Shown here: in pieces, positions 45,369 through 57,500 of the stretch
Layout: every line of letters begins with the position of its first letter
How positions within the stretch are numbered: the first letter of the stretch is position 1
Assembly: GCA_022592445.1 (NCBI GenBank)
Contig: JABYQR010000009.1
Location: 1-64,000, forward strand
DNA length: 64,000 bases
Direction: 5' to 3'
From: Cytidiella melzeri
Lineage: Eukaryota; Basidiomycota; Agaricomycetes; Polyporales; Irpicaceae
Translations under genes and position numbers: made by a program
The notes under the pieces: generated by a model
Told to the model about the DNA's origin: nothing
The model's input: the letters and a program-made list of their open reading frames with translations, nothing else
Database searches by the model: none

Positions 45369-46270
45369 GACGGTCTAGTGTTCTTGATGGGTGTTAAGAA
45401 AGAAGGGGTGTCTAGAGAGGTCAGTACGAGAGTGGGATCGAAGAACCCGATGGAGGTGCTGAAGAGCATCAGCCAGTCCAGCCCACAACTTATATACCAC
45501 CCCGCCAACGCTAAACGACGTACTCCTTGTACGATGAAACGAGTCGGAGTACCGACTACCGACAACGGCGCAGAGTACGCTCCCATCCGAGTTGCGGTTT
45601 GAACGAGGGTTGTACCGACGTCTGCCTAGCATGGCATGCAATCTGCATCCCCTACTATCTTGACTTTCCTGTCAAGCACCACCAATCAGGTTTCGGGACC
45701 GGCCAAGAAAGAGACTTGCTGTTACGCCCGACTTCGTGTTTCTTACGCCAAAGAGCTTCTCCGATGTACGCTTGAGTACGGTTTGCGTGGACTCGGGGTA
45801 CTCGACGAACTCAAATTGCGAACCCAATTGGCTATCACCTAGGAATGCATGTTTCAGTGCTGAGTTACATTCAGCTCTCAACCACGGAAAGACCAGGAAC
45901 AGACCCCAGGCCTCCGCCGATTCTACCCCGCTCCGCATCAAACAGTACTCCAGCTCGAAAGAATAGCAGTTTATAGCTGTGAACAAAGCGGCGTAAGCGT
46001 CCAAACGTTGATATTCGCAGTTCAAGGAGTATAATATACTCCGGTTAGTCAGAAACGCCAGGGACAATATCCGCCCCCCTTGGTGCAACGTATGCTGAAT
46101 GGCCGTCGCAGGCTTGCGTAGTCTTTGCTATGCAGGCTGTTTCGTGGACAAAAATGAGATAACGTAACAGACGCGGAAGAATCTAGAACATTGAATCAAA
46201 AAGTAGGATATCGGAAACATTCAAATATGAAGAACTCAACATCTGTGCGGGCCCGGGCTACGGTATAACA
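45369..46270. other. Intergenic: 5' flank of acetyl-CoA synthetase, 3' flank of DUF2461 gene
   Basis: The first 130 bp upstream of the ATG include TATATACC-type sequence near 45490 (minus strand TATATAAG), a likely core promoter. Beyond that an open frame at 46088-45672 lacks an ATG and any known domain. Confidence 0.45.
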
Positions 46271-48094
46271 CTACGAAGCTTCCTCCGCTTCCTCCGCTTC
46301 CTCCTCCTCCTCCGCTTCCTCCTCCTCCTCCTCCTCCTCCCCCTCGTCGCCGCCGTCGTCGTCGCTATCTGCATTTTGGATAGTCATTAAATCATTGATA
46401 CTAAAACCGCGTAGCGTTCCGTCATTTTCGGCCTTGACTGAAGGAAGTAGCCAACACGTGTTCTTACCAGTGTACAAAAGGCCTCATAATCTTCACGAGC
46501 CTTCCTAGCTCATCCTTGAATTCTGCTTGCAAGACTTGCTTATCTGTGAACCTAAAAACAAATCAAGAGACTCAGCTCGCATCAGAGCGGAGGGAGGGGG
46601 ACAGAGGACTCGCGAACCGATGAACGACCGCGAATGACCGGCACTTCAACAGATCAATATCCCTGTAATCGCCCAAAACAGACGATGTAAGTGAGGTGAT
46701 TATCCGGAAAAAAGAGGCGAATCTACGACTACGCAACTTGTGGTTCTTGTCCACCCCCTTCGGCGCCACCTTCAACTCGTCGTCCATCCCAAAGATACTT
46801 TGCCGTTCGCCTTCCGGATGCGGCTTTGCCTCACCGAACAACCCTTCGAATTGGGGATCCGAGAGGATGGAGCGGAGTCTGGTGGAGGACCGCTGAAGGT
46901 TGCTTCTAATGGTAGCTATTTCGTTTCGCCCAGGGCACCAGGTGCCTGCGGCGATGATGCTCTCGCCGTCTGGTCGGACTGGAGATCGAAGTTGAGTCAG
47001 GATGGGAACGTGGTGGGGTTGGGAGAGGGTTTTACTTACTAGCCCTGAGTGATTGGTTGTACGATCAGCAGTGTGATACGGCTGATTATGACAAAGTGAC
47101 TTACAGGTGATCTACGACGTGGAGCTGGTCAATGTCAAGCTCTGAAGAAGTCGAAGGGAAGACTTGCATCCAGCAAATATCCCTTTCCTACCGCTCCTCG
47201 AGAAGCTTGCCGACAGCCCTGTTTTGTAAGGCGTTTTGTCATTGCTGAATCTCACCTGATTAGAGCGTGAGCTTGATGAAAATTACGGTACGCTAGTAAT
47301 CTCACGTCACGGTATATCCTGTGGATCACATCTTTGGGAGGCAAGTGGGGTATTTGAGGATCAGAATCAACAAGGACGTCGGTGAATTCTTCTACAAAGT
47401 CCTTCCATTCCTTCTCGGCTAGGCGGTAAACAGGCTCTGCGAGACTGACAGGTTTGGACCCGCTAAATTGAGAGATCGTGCGACGTGCTTACCGTGCAGC
47501 TTGAACCTGGTGGGTTAAGACTGTTCATGGGATTGATGCAAACTGACGGCAATTACGCACCACTCGCGGTCGTTGCATTCTGGATTCTTGAGCTGGGAGA
47601 GAAAGTTGAGCGTGTTCTGTGAAATTTGTCCAGGGGGTACTAGAACGAGACCAATAATCAAAGCCTGACTTGAGCATGCGGAAGAGATGATGCAAACCTC
47701 TGCCCGTCTTGGGTGCCTCAACCACTAAGCCCACTATCTCTTGCCCTTCGGCGAGGTCATCAGAGAAGGCAGCGTCTTGCTCTTTGCCCCTCGCTTTCTG
47801 CCGCTTTCTTGGACTTGTCTTCTTCTTTGGGGACGCTTTCGCGCTAGCATTGGTGGAAGCGGCTGCGCGTTTACGTTTGGTGGTCTTTAGAGGAACGTCG
47901 TCGTCAAGAGCATCGCTGTCAAGTGAAAGTGCATCCTCTTCTTGCTCTTCATCCTCGGTGACGTTGTTGTCGCTGTTAGGGTGAGGCAGCGAGTTGTGGT
48001 CGTCCATAGCCTGACGCGTCTTTCGCGTTCTCGAGGCTGCGGTGACTTTGCTGTCGGTCTTTACAAGCTTGTTGTTAGCAATACGAGGGGACAT
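46271..48094 (-). CDS. DUF2461-family protein with disordered N-terminus and acidic tail
   Basis: ATG 48094 (MSPRIANNK). Exons by splice signals: 48094-47698, 47639-47561, a 14-nt exon 47506-47493, 47436-47306, 47255 to about 47100, one or more short exons near 46990-47040, about 46975-46740, about 46665-46615, 46549-46469 and 46428-46271. The N-terminal 120 residues are charged with KKKTSPRKRQK-type nuclear signals. The conserved domain then reads FLSQLKNPECNDREWFK, RIYRDVRFSNDKTPYK, SFSRSGRKG, GESIIAAGTWCPGRNE and RPFVH, which defines DUF2461, a family of unknown biochemical function in bacteria and fungi. The C-terminus ends in a Glu/Ala run coded by a CTC/TCC microsatellite at 46277-46345. 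Confidence 0.82.
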
Positions 48095-48509
48095 GTCCGA
48101 GGCGTTCGGGGACAAACTCCAAAACGAGCGTGACACAGTTATGACGTTACTTTATGACATTATTTATTGCTGTTTATTCGGGGTTCAGCAACTCAAAAAT
48201 GATGGCATGGCCATCATCTAGTCTTATACTACATACTATGCTTAAGCTTCGGGTACTGCTCGTAGAACTTCAAGCTTCAGCGCTCAGCACATTCAGCTGA
48301 AAACAGGCCCCCGGAATGCGCACCAAGAGGTTCGATCCAAAAATCCGGAAAAATGACCGTTTATGTCCATCGGTTTTTGCTTAGTTTATAGCCGGCGCTT
48401 AATCGGGTCGCCCAAAATTTCGCTCAATGTCCTCCGTCGAGATGTATGCTTCCAAAAATCGCAGAAAACAGTAAAATAATTGTAGACTATCAGAAAAGGT
48501 GATATAGCA

Positions 48510-48774
48510 TCACCATTCAACACCATTGTTTGCCTCGTCCTCAGAATCCTCATCCGAGTCATCCTCTCCTGCCACAACTCTGTCATTGATAGCAGCAGCC
48601 CACACCTGCGGCTGATCAAGACCATAAATGCCCGCCGGCGCCGCGGGCAGGGTCGGTGTATGAATAGCTTTTGCGCTACGCTTGCAAAGTTCGGATAGGT
48701 TCCTGATGGCTTTGCTGAGATCATCTTGTTGCATAGTGAGCGCCAGGAGAAGTCGTGCAGATTCCGTGCATAGT
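48510..48774 (-). pseudogene. C-terminal coding fragment cut by a copia LTR
   Basis: The minus-strand frame MQQDDLSKAIRNLSELCKRS..AINDRVVAGEDDSDEDSED ends in an acidic tail and a stop at 48510. Upstream it runs into the type-2 copia LTR at 48775, so the 5' part is lost. No family recognised. Confidence 0.4.
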
Positions 48775-49330
48775 GTTAAAACTATATAATATAATCTGTA
48801 GTTTCCCACGCCTTGTTCCAAGGACGCTTTATGGTAGCAGAGTTCCCACAGTCTTGATAAGGCAATTATGCAGCTGTATATGGTAACTCCAGTAATAACC
48901 ATCACATTAGCTGAGACGTACAGATATGGGTTGTGTAGACTAAGTAGTATAGCACTATAGGCTTACTGCACATATATGTACGCCTGTGTTTTAGTAGCAT
49001 AGGAAATGACATGGAAAACACGTAGTACAACTCCAGAGGATGCCTAAAGCGTACGTCTGAGGACAAGTACTAGCATGAGTCATTTACTCATTATGTACGC
49101 CTCTGGTACAAGTGCTGAGCCTAGTCATACAATGAGTCATGCATTCATAGCATGAGTCATGCATGAGTCATGCACTTAGTAATACAGGAGAATAGCTGAA
49201 GTAGACATGTATAGTAGTTGCTTACATAAGTAGATACAGACATGTATATAAGCAGAGCTGCTGAAGCAGCAATAATAATAAGACTCATCTTTAACAGCCT
49301 CTACCCCTCGCACACAACTTCCACTTTGTT
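48775..49330 (+). repeat. Copia LTR type 2, second copy
   Basis: Starts TGTTAAAACTATATAATATA as at 20563 and matches it for about 200 bp (GTTTCCC.CGCCTTGTTCCAAGGAC). It then diverges in the middle and ends just before a primer site at 49332. It contains many ATGAGTCATGCA repeats around 49070-49170 and a TATATAAGCAG box near 49245. Confidence 0.72.
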
Positions 49331-49331
49331 A

Positions 49332-49347
49332 GGTTATGAGCACCGGC
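49332..49347 (+). other. Copia primer-binding site, third copy
   Basis: GGTTATGAGCACCGGC follows the type-2 LTR. It is the complement of the initiator tRNA-Met anticodon arm with one mismatch relative to 21101. Confidence 0.65.
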
Positions 49348-49383
49348 TTGTAGCTTAATTACATCCACATTCTCAACAACATC

Positions 49384-50140
49384 TGTCGTGGATGGCCCAA
49401 CTAGCCCTTATTTTTTGCAATTTACCTCTTGTTTTTATCTGTAAAACTCCGGGCTACAACCCAGTTGCAATCCTCTTTGCACAAACTCCTTTGCACGTCT
49501 ATTAAGCGCCCATATCACGTGGCTTAGACGCTCCACACGGTCACGATACTTGCTATTACATCACACTGGCATGTGACTTAGCTTAAGTAAGACCACATAG
49601 CTACAACCACATGGCTCAGCCCATAGCTAGGGTTTGACATCATAGATACCGTTCACATGGACTCCTTTTGTTCTTTCCCTATTGTTCTTTTTATGGAAGG
49701 ATGTTCTCACAGGTGTGGGAATGGAATACAATAGTTGGTCTCCTTTTAGATAGATTCTCTCACAAGTAGAGTTCTTGGCAAGATGTAGACAATAGCTATT
49801 GTTCTCCTTTAGGTAGTTCTTTTGTTTTTCGTTCACACGGCTTCTTGCAAAGCCTGCCCTCAACATGGTCTGTGCGCAGGTCCCTGAAGTCTATATAAGC
49901 AGCTACATGTACGCTCCTAGCCCCCCATCCCGACCTCTTGGTCTTTACTGGGCTAGGTAAGCCACTCCCTCCTGTACTACATAGCTAGTAGTACTCAATG
50001 CTAACTTGGACTTTACTGGGCTAGATTTCTGAATAAGTTTGATAGCTGGTGGACGCATTGTGCTGCACGCCTGCCACCACCTCGTCGTTGTCATCCACAG
50101 CGTGTCCCTGTTTGTCACGTCGAGCCCCGTCTCTGTGTCA
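49384..50140 (+). repeat. LTR of family B, isolated copy
   Basis: TGTCGTGGATGG..CTCTGTGTCA, the reverse orientation of the LTRs of element B, about 90% similar by eye. Flanks (ACATC, CCAAG) are not a duplication. The left neighbour is a copia leader and the right neighbour a Ty3 integrase scrap, so this is a recombined junction. It carries the same antisense ORF as the other copies (49866-49627). Confidence 0.85.
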
Positions 50141-50237
50141 CCAAGGCTCGGAAGAACTGGGAAACAAACTCAGTACCCCAATTGGAGGTACAGTGTGATG
50201 GAACTCCGTGCTTGGAGAAGACGTGAAGGACAAACAG
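50141..50237 (-). pseudogene. Ty3 integrase core scrap
   Basis: 97 bp coding VLHVFSKHGVPSHCTSNWG then EFVSQFFRAL on the minus strand, the region around the second catalytic Asp of a Ty3 integrase (normally SD.G; here Asn). It is the target into which element C inserted, or a recombination remnant. Confidence 0.75.
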
Positions 50238-51026
50238 TGTCGCGGAGCGACTGCTGCTATGCTGATAAACCCTAAACAAGGGTGAAGAGGAGAGGAAGTG
50301 GAAGTGGAAGTAGATCTCCAACGACAACAACAAGGTCAAAGTCGATGATAAGCAGGCAAGCAGGCACAGAGGCCGGATACTGGCAGTGCAAATGACGAAG
50401 TTAATATCATGCTTATACTAGGTTACATTGAGTAACTCACCTGGCAGTGCAAATGACGAAGAGGTCAAGATGCAGAACCAGGAAGGGTAAGGGGTACTAT
50501 ATATACTGTGTCTGGGTGGTCTGTGCACCAGTTCCCACACTAGGGACTGGAGTAACTGTGGGGCTGGAGTAACAATAGAACAATAAGGAACCAGGATAAC
50601 TGTCAAGGACCTGAGTAACTGTCAAGGACCAGGGTACGTAGAACAATAGAGCTAGAACAATAGAACAATAGAACAATAGGATAAGAACAGTAGAGCAATA
50701 GAAACTGGGGGAATCCCTAACAATAGACAGAAGACAATAGTCGAAAGACAATAGAACAATGAGAACTGGGGGAATCCCTGGGGAATCCCTATCAATGGAA
50801 GTTGAACAATAGAAAAATAGCCTAGGTTGATCTGGAACCGCTCCAGATTGAGTCTAGGGTTTGGGTCTGGACTATTGATAAATAAGGCAGGATGTCACGT
50901 GACCCGGGTTAGGGTTAGGTCCGGTAACGCTCCTAGCCGGAAAATAAGCGCTCTAGATAGGCGTCTAAGGCTGTAAACTTGTGACATTATTGGAAAAATC
51001 CGGTCTCTGTTGGACTATCCATGTCA
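50238..51026 (-). repeat. LTR family C, 3' LTR of element C
   Basis: 789 bp, TGTCGCGGAGCG..CCATGTCA. It holds CAATAGAACAATAG word repeats at about 50640-50700 and a TATATATAC box near 50499. It is followed by TTACCCCCCTCC, on the minus strand a purine tract next to the LTR. Confidence 0.9.
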
Positions 51027-51044
51027 TTACCCCCCTCCTAAAAT

Positions 51045-53622
51045 TCATCGCCTCGATGAACTAAGACCAGGGACTCTACCATCTGCCCACTCGAGGTCAG
51101 ATGCAATAGCTTCGGTGATGTTCTCCAACGGTTTCCAAGGAATGGAGTCGAAGAGTGCTTTGGGCAATTTCTGAGGTGTGTTGGTATGTCTGGCGTGGAA
51201 CTCTGCAATGCTCTCTTTCGCATTGGTCAGATTTACTGCAGGTTCCCACGTTACATTGCCTTCTCCATAGCCTTTCCATTTGACTAGGTACTGCATCTGC
51301 TTCCGATAGATCCAACTGTCTAGGATCTTCTCAACTTCATAGACTTGTTGATCATCTACTATGATCGGTGCTGGTGGTTCTGGTATGAGGCCGTTTACTT
51401 CGTTTCCTCAATACGGAGATAGCCGTTCAACGTTGATGTTGTTGTGAATACGATATCCGGATTTGAGTTTGATCCGATACGTATGTTCACCGGTTTTCTG
51501 AAGAACTGTGAATGGACCAAGCTGTCTAGGCCCTAGCTTGTCAGACTGCTGATGTACTTTGACGTTCTTGGAAGACAACCACACGAGGTCCCCTTCCTTG
51601 AAGACTGGAGTAGTTCTGCGGGTGTATGCGGAAGCTTCGGCCATCTTTTCCTTAGATAGACGCGAGGCAGCTTCAGCTTCTGCCCGAACCTGTCTGAGCT
51701 TTTCTAGACGTGCATCTAGGTTTGGCATGCGACTTTGACGACCAATGGGAATGGTAAAGTCCGGTAGATACCGGTACATGACTTCAAACGGAGAGTGCTG
51801 AGTAGATGAGTTGACCCGGGAGTTGATGGCAAATTCAGCCACTGGGATGTATTCTGCCCAATCATCTTGTCGTTGGTCAACAAAGAGTTGTAGAATCTTT
51901 TCTACCTCTTGATTGGTTCTTTCCGTTTGACCATTGGCCTGAGGGTGGTAGGCGGTAGTCATGGCGCCAGTGATGCCTAGCCGTTTGTACAACGCTTGCA
52001 TGACACGAGCTGCAAACTGGGGTCCTCTATCGGATATAAACTGTCGGGGAATGCCGTGGAGCCTGAACACCTCTCTGATGTGAAGGTCGGCTATACCGTC
52101 CGCTGTGACAGTAGACTGAGTTGGGATTACATGTGTTTGCTTGCTGTACAAGTCTGTGTACACGGCGATCATGTCAAAACCGTTACTGCGTGGGAGTGGT
52201 CCGACTAAGTCTACACCAACCACCTGCCAAGGTCCGTCTGGTACTTCGATGGGCTGTATTGGGGCAACCGGGTGCTGTGCTGGTTTGGTTCGTTGACACT
52301 TGTCACATCCGAGGACGTATTGTTCTACAGATGATGCCATACGAGGCCACCAATAGTGCCGTGTTACTAGTTCCAGGGTTGCGTGTTTGCCAGGATGTTC
52401 TGCTGGTAGCGCATTGTGGCATCAACGTACAATCTCCTTTCGGACTTCTCGATCTTTAGGAATGTACAGCTTTCCTTTGTAGTACACCAGTCCGCTGTCT
52501 TCTTCCCACTCTAGTCCACCATCTGTCAACTTCCGGGGTCTGTCCTTCTTAAGTTTGGCTAATCCCTGAACCACCTCTGCTTCTCGAAGGCTGATGTCTC
52601 TGATTCGAGCTTCCAATGGGTCTGTTTCTAGAGTACTTGAGGCAGCTATGGTTTGGAAGTATTCGGGTTTCAGCACAACTTGTTCTTTGTTGTCTGATGC
52701 ATCTAGCACTTCCAAGGTTCTAACTCTGGACAGCGGGTCACCTTGAGTAAGGGTCTTTCCGGGTTTGTGTGTCAACACAAAATCAAACCGGCTAAGGTAT
52801 AAGGACCACCGAGCTTGTCGTCTAGACAGGTCCTGAGCGGTACGCCAGTACTGCAGATTCTGATGATCTGTGATGATCTCGAAGGGTGCGGGTAATCCTT
52901 CCAGATAGTGATGCCAGTCTTCGAGAGCTCTGATGATAGCAAGCATTTTCTCGATCATAGATCTCATAGTTCCGTTCCGCTTCGGCCATAGACTGAGACC
53001 GAAACGCTACAGGGTGCCATTGTCCATCCTCTAGTTTCTGCAATAGAACTCCTACGGTTGCAAAGCCAGACACATCAACTTCAATACGTGTGGGGCGATC
53101 GGGTTCCCATGTGACTAGAATAGGTTCCTGAGTGAATGCATCTTTGAGCATCTGAAAGGCGTTCTGCTGTGCTTCTCCCCACTTCCAAGGTTGGTCTTTC
53201 TTGGTCAGATCGTGGAGGGGACGAGTATGCCGTGCAAAGTTTTTGATGAAACATCGGTAGAAGTTGGCAAATCCAATGAAGCCGCGTACATCACGGAGGT
53301 TCTGTGGTACCGGCCAGTTGGTGATAGCTTCTATTTTACCCGAGTCCATACGGATCTTTCCGTTACCAATGACTAAACCTAGGTACTCGACTTGTGACTG
53401 TTCAAATTCGCATTTTTCGGGGCGAAGATACAAGTCATTGGCTTCAAGTTGAGATAGTACCTCATGAACGATTTTCCGGTGTTCCGTAATATCAGAACTG
53501 AAGACGAGGATGTTATCTAAGTACACCGAGACCTTTCCTTCCGCAATGAGATCAGCAAAGATGGAATTCATCATTGCTTGAAACGTGGCCGGAGAGTTGG
53601 TCATGCCAAACAACATCACCTT
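51045..53622 (-). pseudogene. pol 3' portion of element C (RT thumb, RNase H, integrase, chromodomain)
   Basis: Continues the reverse transcriptase after the element B insertion, from VMLFGMTNSPATFQ. The active site reads YLDN instead of YLDD (Asn codon 53512-53514). RNase H has EVDVSGFATVG. An extra A in the run at 52945-52948 shifts the frame just after NYEIYDRE. The integrase zinc region (HPGKHATLEL and CDKCQ) follows a TGA at 52422. The DDE core shows VGVDLVGPLP, ISDRGPQFAA and ANGQTERTNQEVEK. Another TGA at 51408 precedes the chromodomain (KWKGYGEGNVTWEP). It is inactive several times over. Confidence 0.9.
53618..53622. repeat. Target-site duplication of element B, left copy
   Basis: ACCTT here and at 61438-61442 flank element B. 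Removing the element and one copy rejoins the element C reverse transcriptase as FEPKV-MLFGMTNSP in frame. Confidence 0.92.
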
Positions 53623-54378
53623 TGTCACGGAGACGGAGCTCGACGTAGCAACTAGGGACATGGAGTGGAAGACAACGATGAGGTGGTGGCAGGCGTATAG
53701 CACAATGCTCTCACCAGCTATAAACCTTATACAGATATCTAGCCCAGTAAAGACCAAGTTAGTATTGTGACTACCAGCTATGTAGTACAAGAGGGGGTTG
53801 CTTACCTAGCCCAGTAAAGACCAAGAGGTCGAGATGGGGGGCTAGGAGCGTACATGCAGCAGTATATATAGACTTCAGGGACCTGCGCACAGACCATGTT
53901 GAGGGCAGGCTTTGCAAGAAGCCGTGTGAACGAAGAACAAAAGAACTACCTAAAGGAGAACAATAGCTATTGTCTAGTCATTGCCAAGAACTCTACCCGT
54001 GAGAGAATCTATCTAAAAGGAGACCAACTATTGTATTCCATTCCCACACCTGTGAGAACATCCTTCCATAAAGAGAACAATAGGGAAAGAACAAAAGGAG
54101 TCCATGTGAACGGTATCTATGACGTCAAACCCTAGCTATGGGCTGAGCCATGTGTCTGTAGCCATGTGGTCTTACTTAAGCTAAGTCACATGCTAGTGTG
54201 ACGTAGTAGCAAGTAATGTGACTGTGTGGAGCGTCTAAGCCACGTGATACGGGCGCTTAATAGATGTGCAAAGGAGTTTGTGCAGAGAAGGTTGCAACTG
54301 AGCTGCAGCCCGGAGTTTTGTAGATAAAAACAAGAGGTAAATTGCGAAAATTAAGGGCTAGTCAGGCCATCCATGACA
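53623..54378 (-). repeat. LTR family B, 3' LTR of element B
   Basis: 756 bp, TGTCACGGAGACGG..CCATCCATGACA. It contains a TATATATA box near 53866 and, on the strand opposite to the element, a 79-codon ORF (53896-54135). Confidence 0.92.
53896..54135 (+). other. Antisense ORF inside LTR family B
   Basis: 79 codons beginning MLRAGFARSRVNEEQKNYLK and ending GIYDVKP, antisense to element B. A TATATATA lies about 30 bp upstream of its ATG. The same ORF is present in the LTR at 49384-50140 (49866-49627, 79 codons, about five residue changes) and in the other LTR (60954-61181), where a frameshift alters the last residues. It is hydrophilic and basic with no recognised domain. It could be chance or a small LTR-borne gene. 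Confidence 0.4.
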
Positions 54379-54391
54379 TTACCCTCCTCCT
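54379..54391 (-). other. Polypurine tract of element B
   Basis: The minus strand reads GGAGGAGGGTAA against the 3' LTR start TGTCATGG, as expected for the plus-strand primer. Confidence 0.82.
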
Positions 54392-54543
54392 AAAATTGAG
54401 CGTCCTTGCGAAGCATCACTGTGCTGTGGTGATAGAGGTCTTCTACCCGTCTACAGGGATTCAGCAGAATTGCCCCGATTGTCTAGTCAGAAGGATGCTA
54501 GGAAGTTTCTCCCCTTCTGGTGTCGTTGACTCGACGTTACCCG

Positions 54544-57500
54544 TCAGTGTGATGTTCTTGAGATATCCAGACCGATGTGTTTGCCTTCATCCCAGCTAAG
54601 ATCGTATGTAGATGGATAGATCGTGCGAAGGAAAGCGGGGTTGGTCTGGGTATTGAATTCCCGAAAGTGCGAGCGGAGATCCGCGAAGAGTGAAGCTTTG
54701 ATGACCCGGGGCGCTCCGGGGTTTGCTTTGTAGAAGTCGTCAATCGCGTGTTGACTATTCTCGAGGTTTTCTACTGGTTCCCAGCTATTGTGTCCGTCTG
54801 AATATTCTTCCCATTTGACTAGGAATTGCAGTTTCTTCCATCGTCCATGTAGCCTGCTGTCTAGCACTTTCTCGACAACGTACTGCTCTTCTCCGTCTAT
54901 GACAATAGGATCAGGAGGTGGAGGTACGTCTTTGCCGTTGTTGTGCCAGGGACTTAGACGGTTGATTTGGAAGACGGGGTGGATTCGGAGATAGCTGGGT
55001 AGATCGAGCTTGTAGTCAAGTTCGCCGGTACGTTTGATGACCTTGTATGGGCCAAGTTGTCGAGGACCGAGTTTAGGGGTAGCCTGATGGATCTGGACGT
55101 TCTTAGCGTTCAGCCAGACCATGTCCCCTACTTGGAAGACGCGTGGAGAGCGTTTCTCAGACTCGTAGAGTTGCTTCATCTTTTCCTTGCTTAGACGAAG
55201 AGCTGCTTCGGTCTCCTTGCGTACTCGAGCCATATTATCAAGGCGCTCATCGAGTGAAGGGATATTGCTTCGCTTGCCGACTGGTATGGTGAAGTCGGGG
55301 CGATATCCGTAGATGACTTCAAACGGTGTTTGGGAGTTACCCGCGTGTACTCGCGAGTTGAGTGCAAACTCAGCCGCCGGTAGATGATCGACCCAGTCGT
55401 CTTGTCGTTGCTGACAGAATAGACGCAGATACTGTTTGATATCCTGGTTTTTGCGTTCGACTTTGCCATTTCCTTGCGGATGATAGGCGGTTGTAAAACC
55501 AGTCTCTATGCCCAGGCGGTGATAGAGCGCACGCATGAAGCGCGCTGCAAACTGGGGTCCTCGGTCAGAGAACACCTTCTTGGGAATGCCGTGAAGTCGG
55601 AATACTTCCTTGTAGTGTAGATCGGCAATCCCCTCAGCGTTAACCTTAGTGGTAGTAGGGATGATGTTCGTTTGATCGGAGTAATGGTCAATGTAGACCG
55701 CGATCGAATCAAATCCCTTAGAGGGTGGCAGCTGAGTGATGAGATCTACTCCGACGTGTTCCCAAGGTCCGGCAGGCGTTTCCTGAGGCTGTAGTACTGC
55801 TTTAGGATGTGGAGCTGACTTGTAACGCTGACAGCGATCACAGCCTAGTACGTAAGTCTCTACGAGAGCATTCATCTTAGGCCACCAATAGTGTCGTGAG
55901 ACTAGCTCTATGGTGCCGTGTTTGCCCGGATGACTAGCGGCGGGGGTGTCATGGCAAGATTTGACAATTTCGTAACGGAGCTCTTTGTTATTAGGGATAT
56001 AGAGTTTTCCCTTGTAATAGATGAGTCCGTCACTCTCTTCCCATTCGAGTAAACCGCCAACAAGTTTGCGAGGACCCTTCTTTCGAAGGGTAGCAAGAGC
56101 TTGTGCGACTTCTGCTTCTTGTTCCGTGCATTCTCGGATCTTTGATTCGAGTGGAGAAGCAGTGGCAAGCGCACTGGTAGCGAGGATGCGGAAATGTTCC
56201 GGTTTCAGTACCACCTGATCCTTGTTGTCTTCTTTGTCCGTGACAGCATGTGAGTGAAGACGAGAGAGAGGATCAGCGTGTATCATGGTACTACCGGGCT
56301 TGTGTACCAACACGAAGTCGAAGTCAGCCAAAAGTAATGACCAACGTGCTTGACGTCGAGTGAGGTGTTGCGCAGTTTTCCAGTGCTGCAAGTTTGCGTG
56401 ATCTGTCCAGATCTCAAACGGTTCCTTGAGCCCCTCAAGGTAATGGCGCCAATCTTTGAGAGCTTCGGTGATGGCTAACATCTCCCGATCAAAGATTTCG
56501 TAGTTACGCTCAGCTTCAGTCATAGATGCGGACCGGTAGGCGATAGGGTGATAGAATCCATCTTCCTTTGATTTCTGGGAGATGATTCCACCGGTCGCAT
56601 AGCCCGAGGCATCAACTTCTAGACGTGTAGGGAGTTCAGGGTCCCAGACTGCCAAGATAGGCTTAGTAGTAAAGGCCTTCTTTAGCAGCGTGAAGGCAGT
56701 CTGCTGTGCTGGACCCCAGACGAACGGTACGTCCTTCTTAGTCAGGTCGTGTAGAGGCCGTGCGTGCTTTGAGAAGTCTTGAATGAAGCGGCGGTAGAAG
56801 TTGGCAAACCCGATGAATCCTCTAACTTCTTTGAGGTTCTTGGGTGTGGGCCACGTAGAAACTGCTTGGACTTTGACAGGGTCCATAGCTACTTCGCCGG
56901 CACGAATGATCAACCCGAGGTATTTGATCTCAGATTTCTCAAACTCGCACTTTTCCGGCCGAAGGTAAAGGTCATGCTGCTGAAGTCACTCGAGGACTTC
57001 ATGTACAACCTTGCGGTGCTCTGTCAGGTTGTTGCTCCAGATCAAGATGTCATCTAGATAGACAGCCACCTTGCCCTCGGCGACGAGGTCAGCAAAGATG
57101 TTGTCCATCAGAGCTTGGAAGGTAGCGGGTGAGTTCGTGAGACCGAAGAACATGACCTTAGGTTCGAAGAGTCCTCGGTTGGTAACGAACGCCGCTTTGT
57201 ACTCGTCTCCTTCTTTGATTCGGACATTGTGATATCCCCAACGGACATCAAATTTTGTGAAGATCTTTGCACCCTTGAGCTTGTTGATGATGTCGGTGGC
57301 AAGCGGTAGAGGGTAGCGATTCTTTACAGTGATGTCATTGAGTTTTCTGTAGTCCTGAATAAGTCGGAGTTTGTTATCCTTCTTCTTGATAAAGAAGACT
57401 GGAGAAGCCATCGGAGACTTGGAAGGCGTGATGTATCCTTTGGATAGGTTCTCCTGGATGAACTTGTCAAGCTCGGCTTGTTCATTCAGGGGCATAGGGT

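Noticed and set aside
45672..46088. 138-codon minus-strand open frame between the acetyl-CoA synthetase and DUF2461 genes
   Set aside because: No ATG at its start, no recognised domain and no splice context; probably chance.
47525..48136. Start of the DUF2461 gene at 48136
   Set aside because: That codon is GTG; the first ATG in frame is at 48094.
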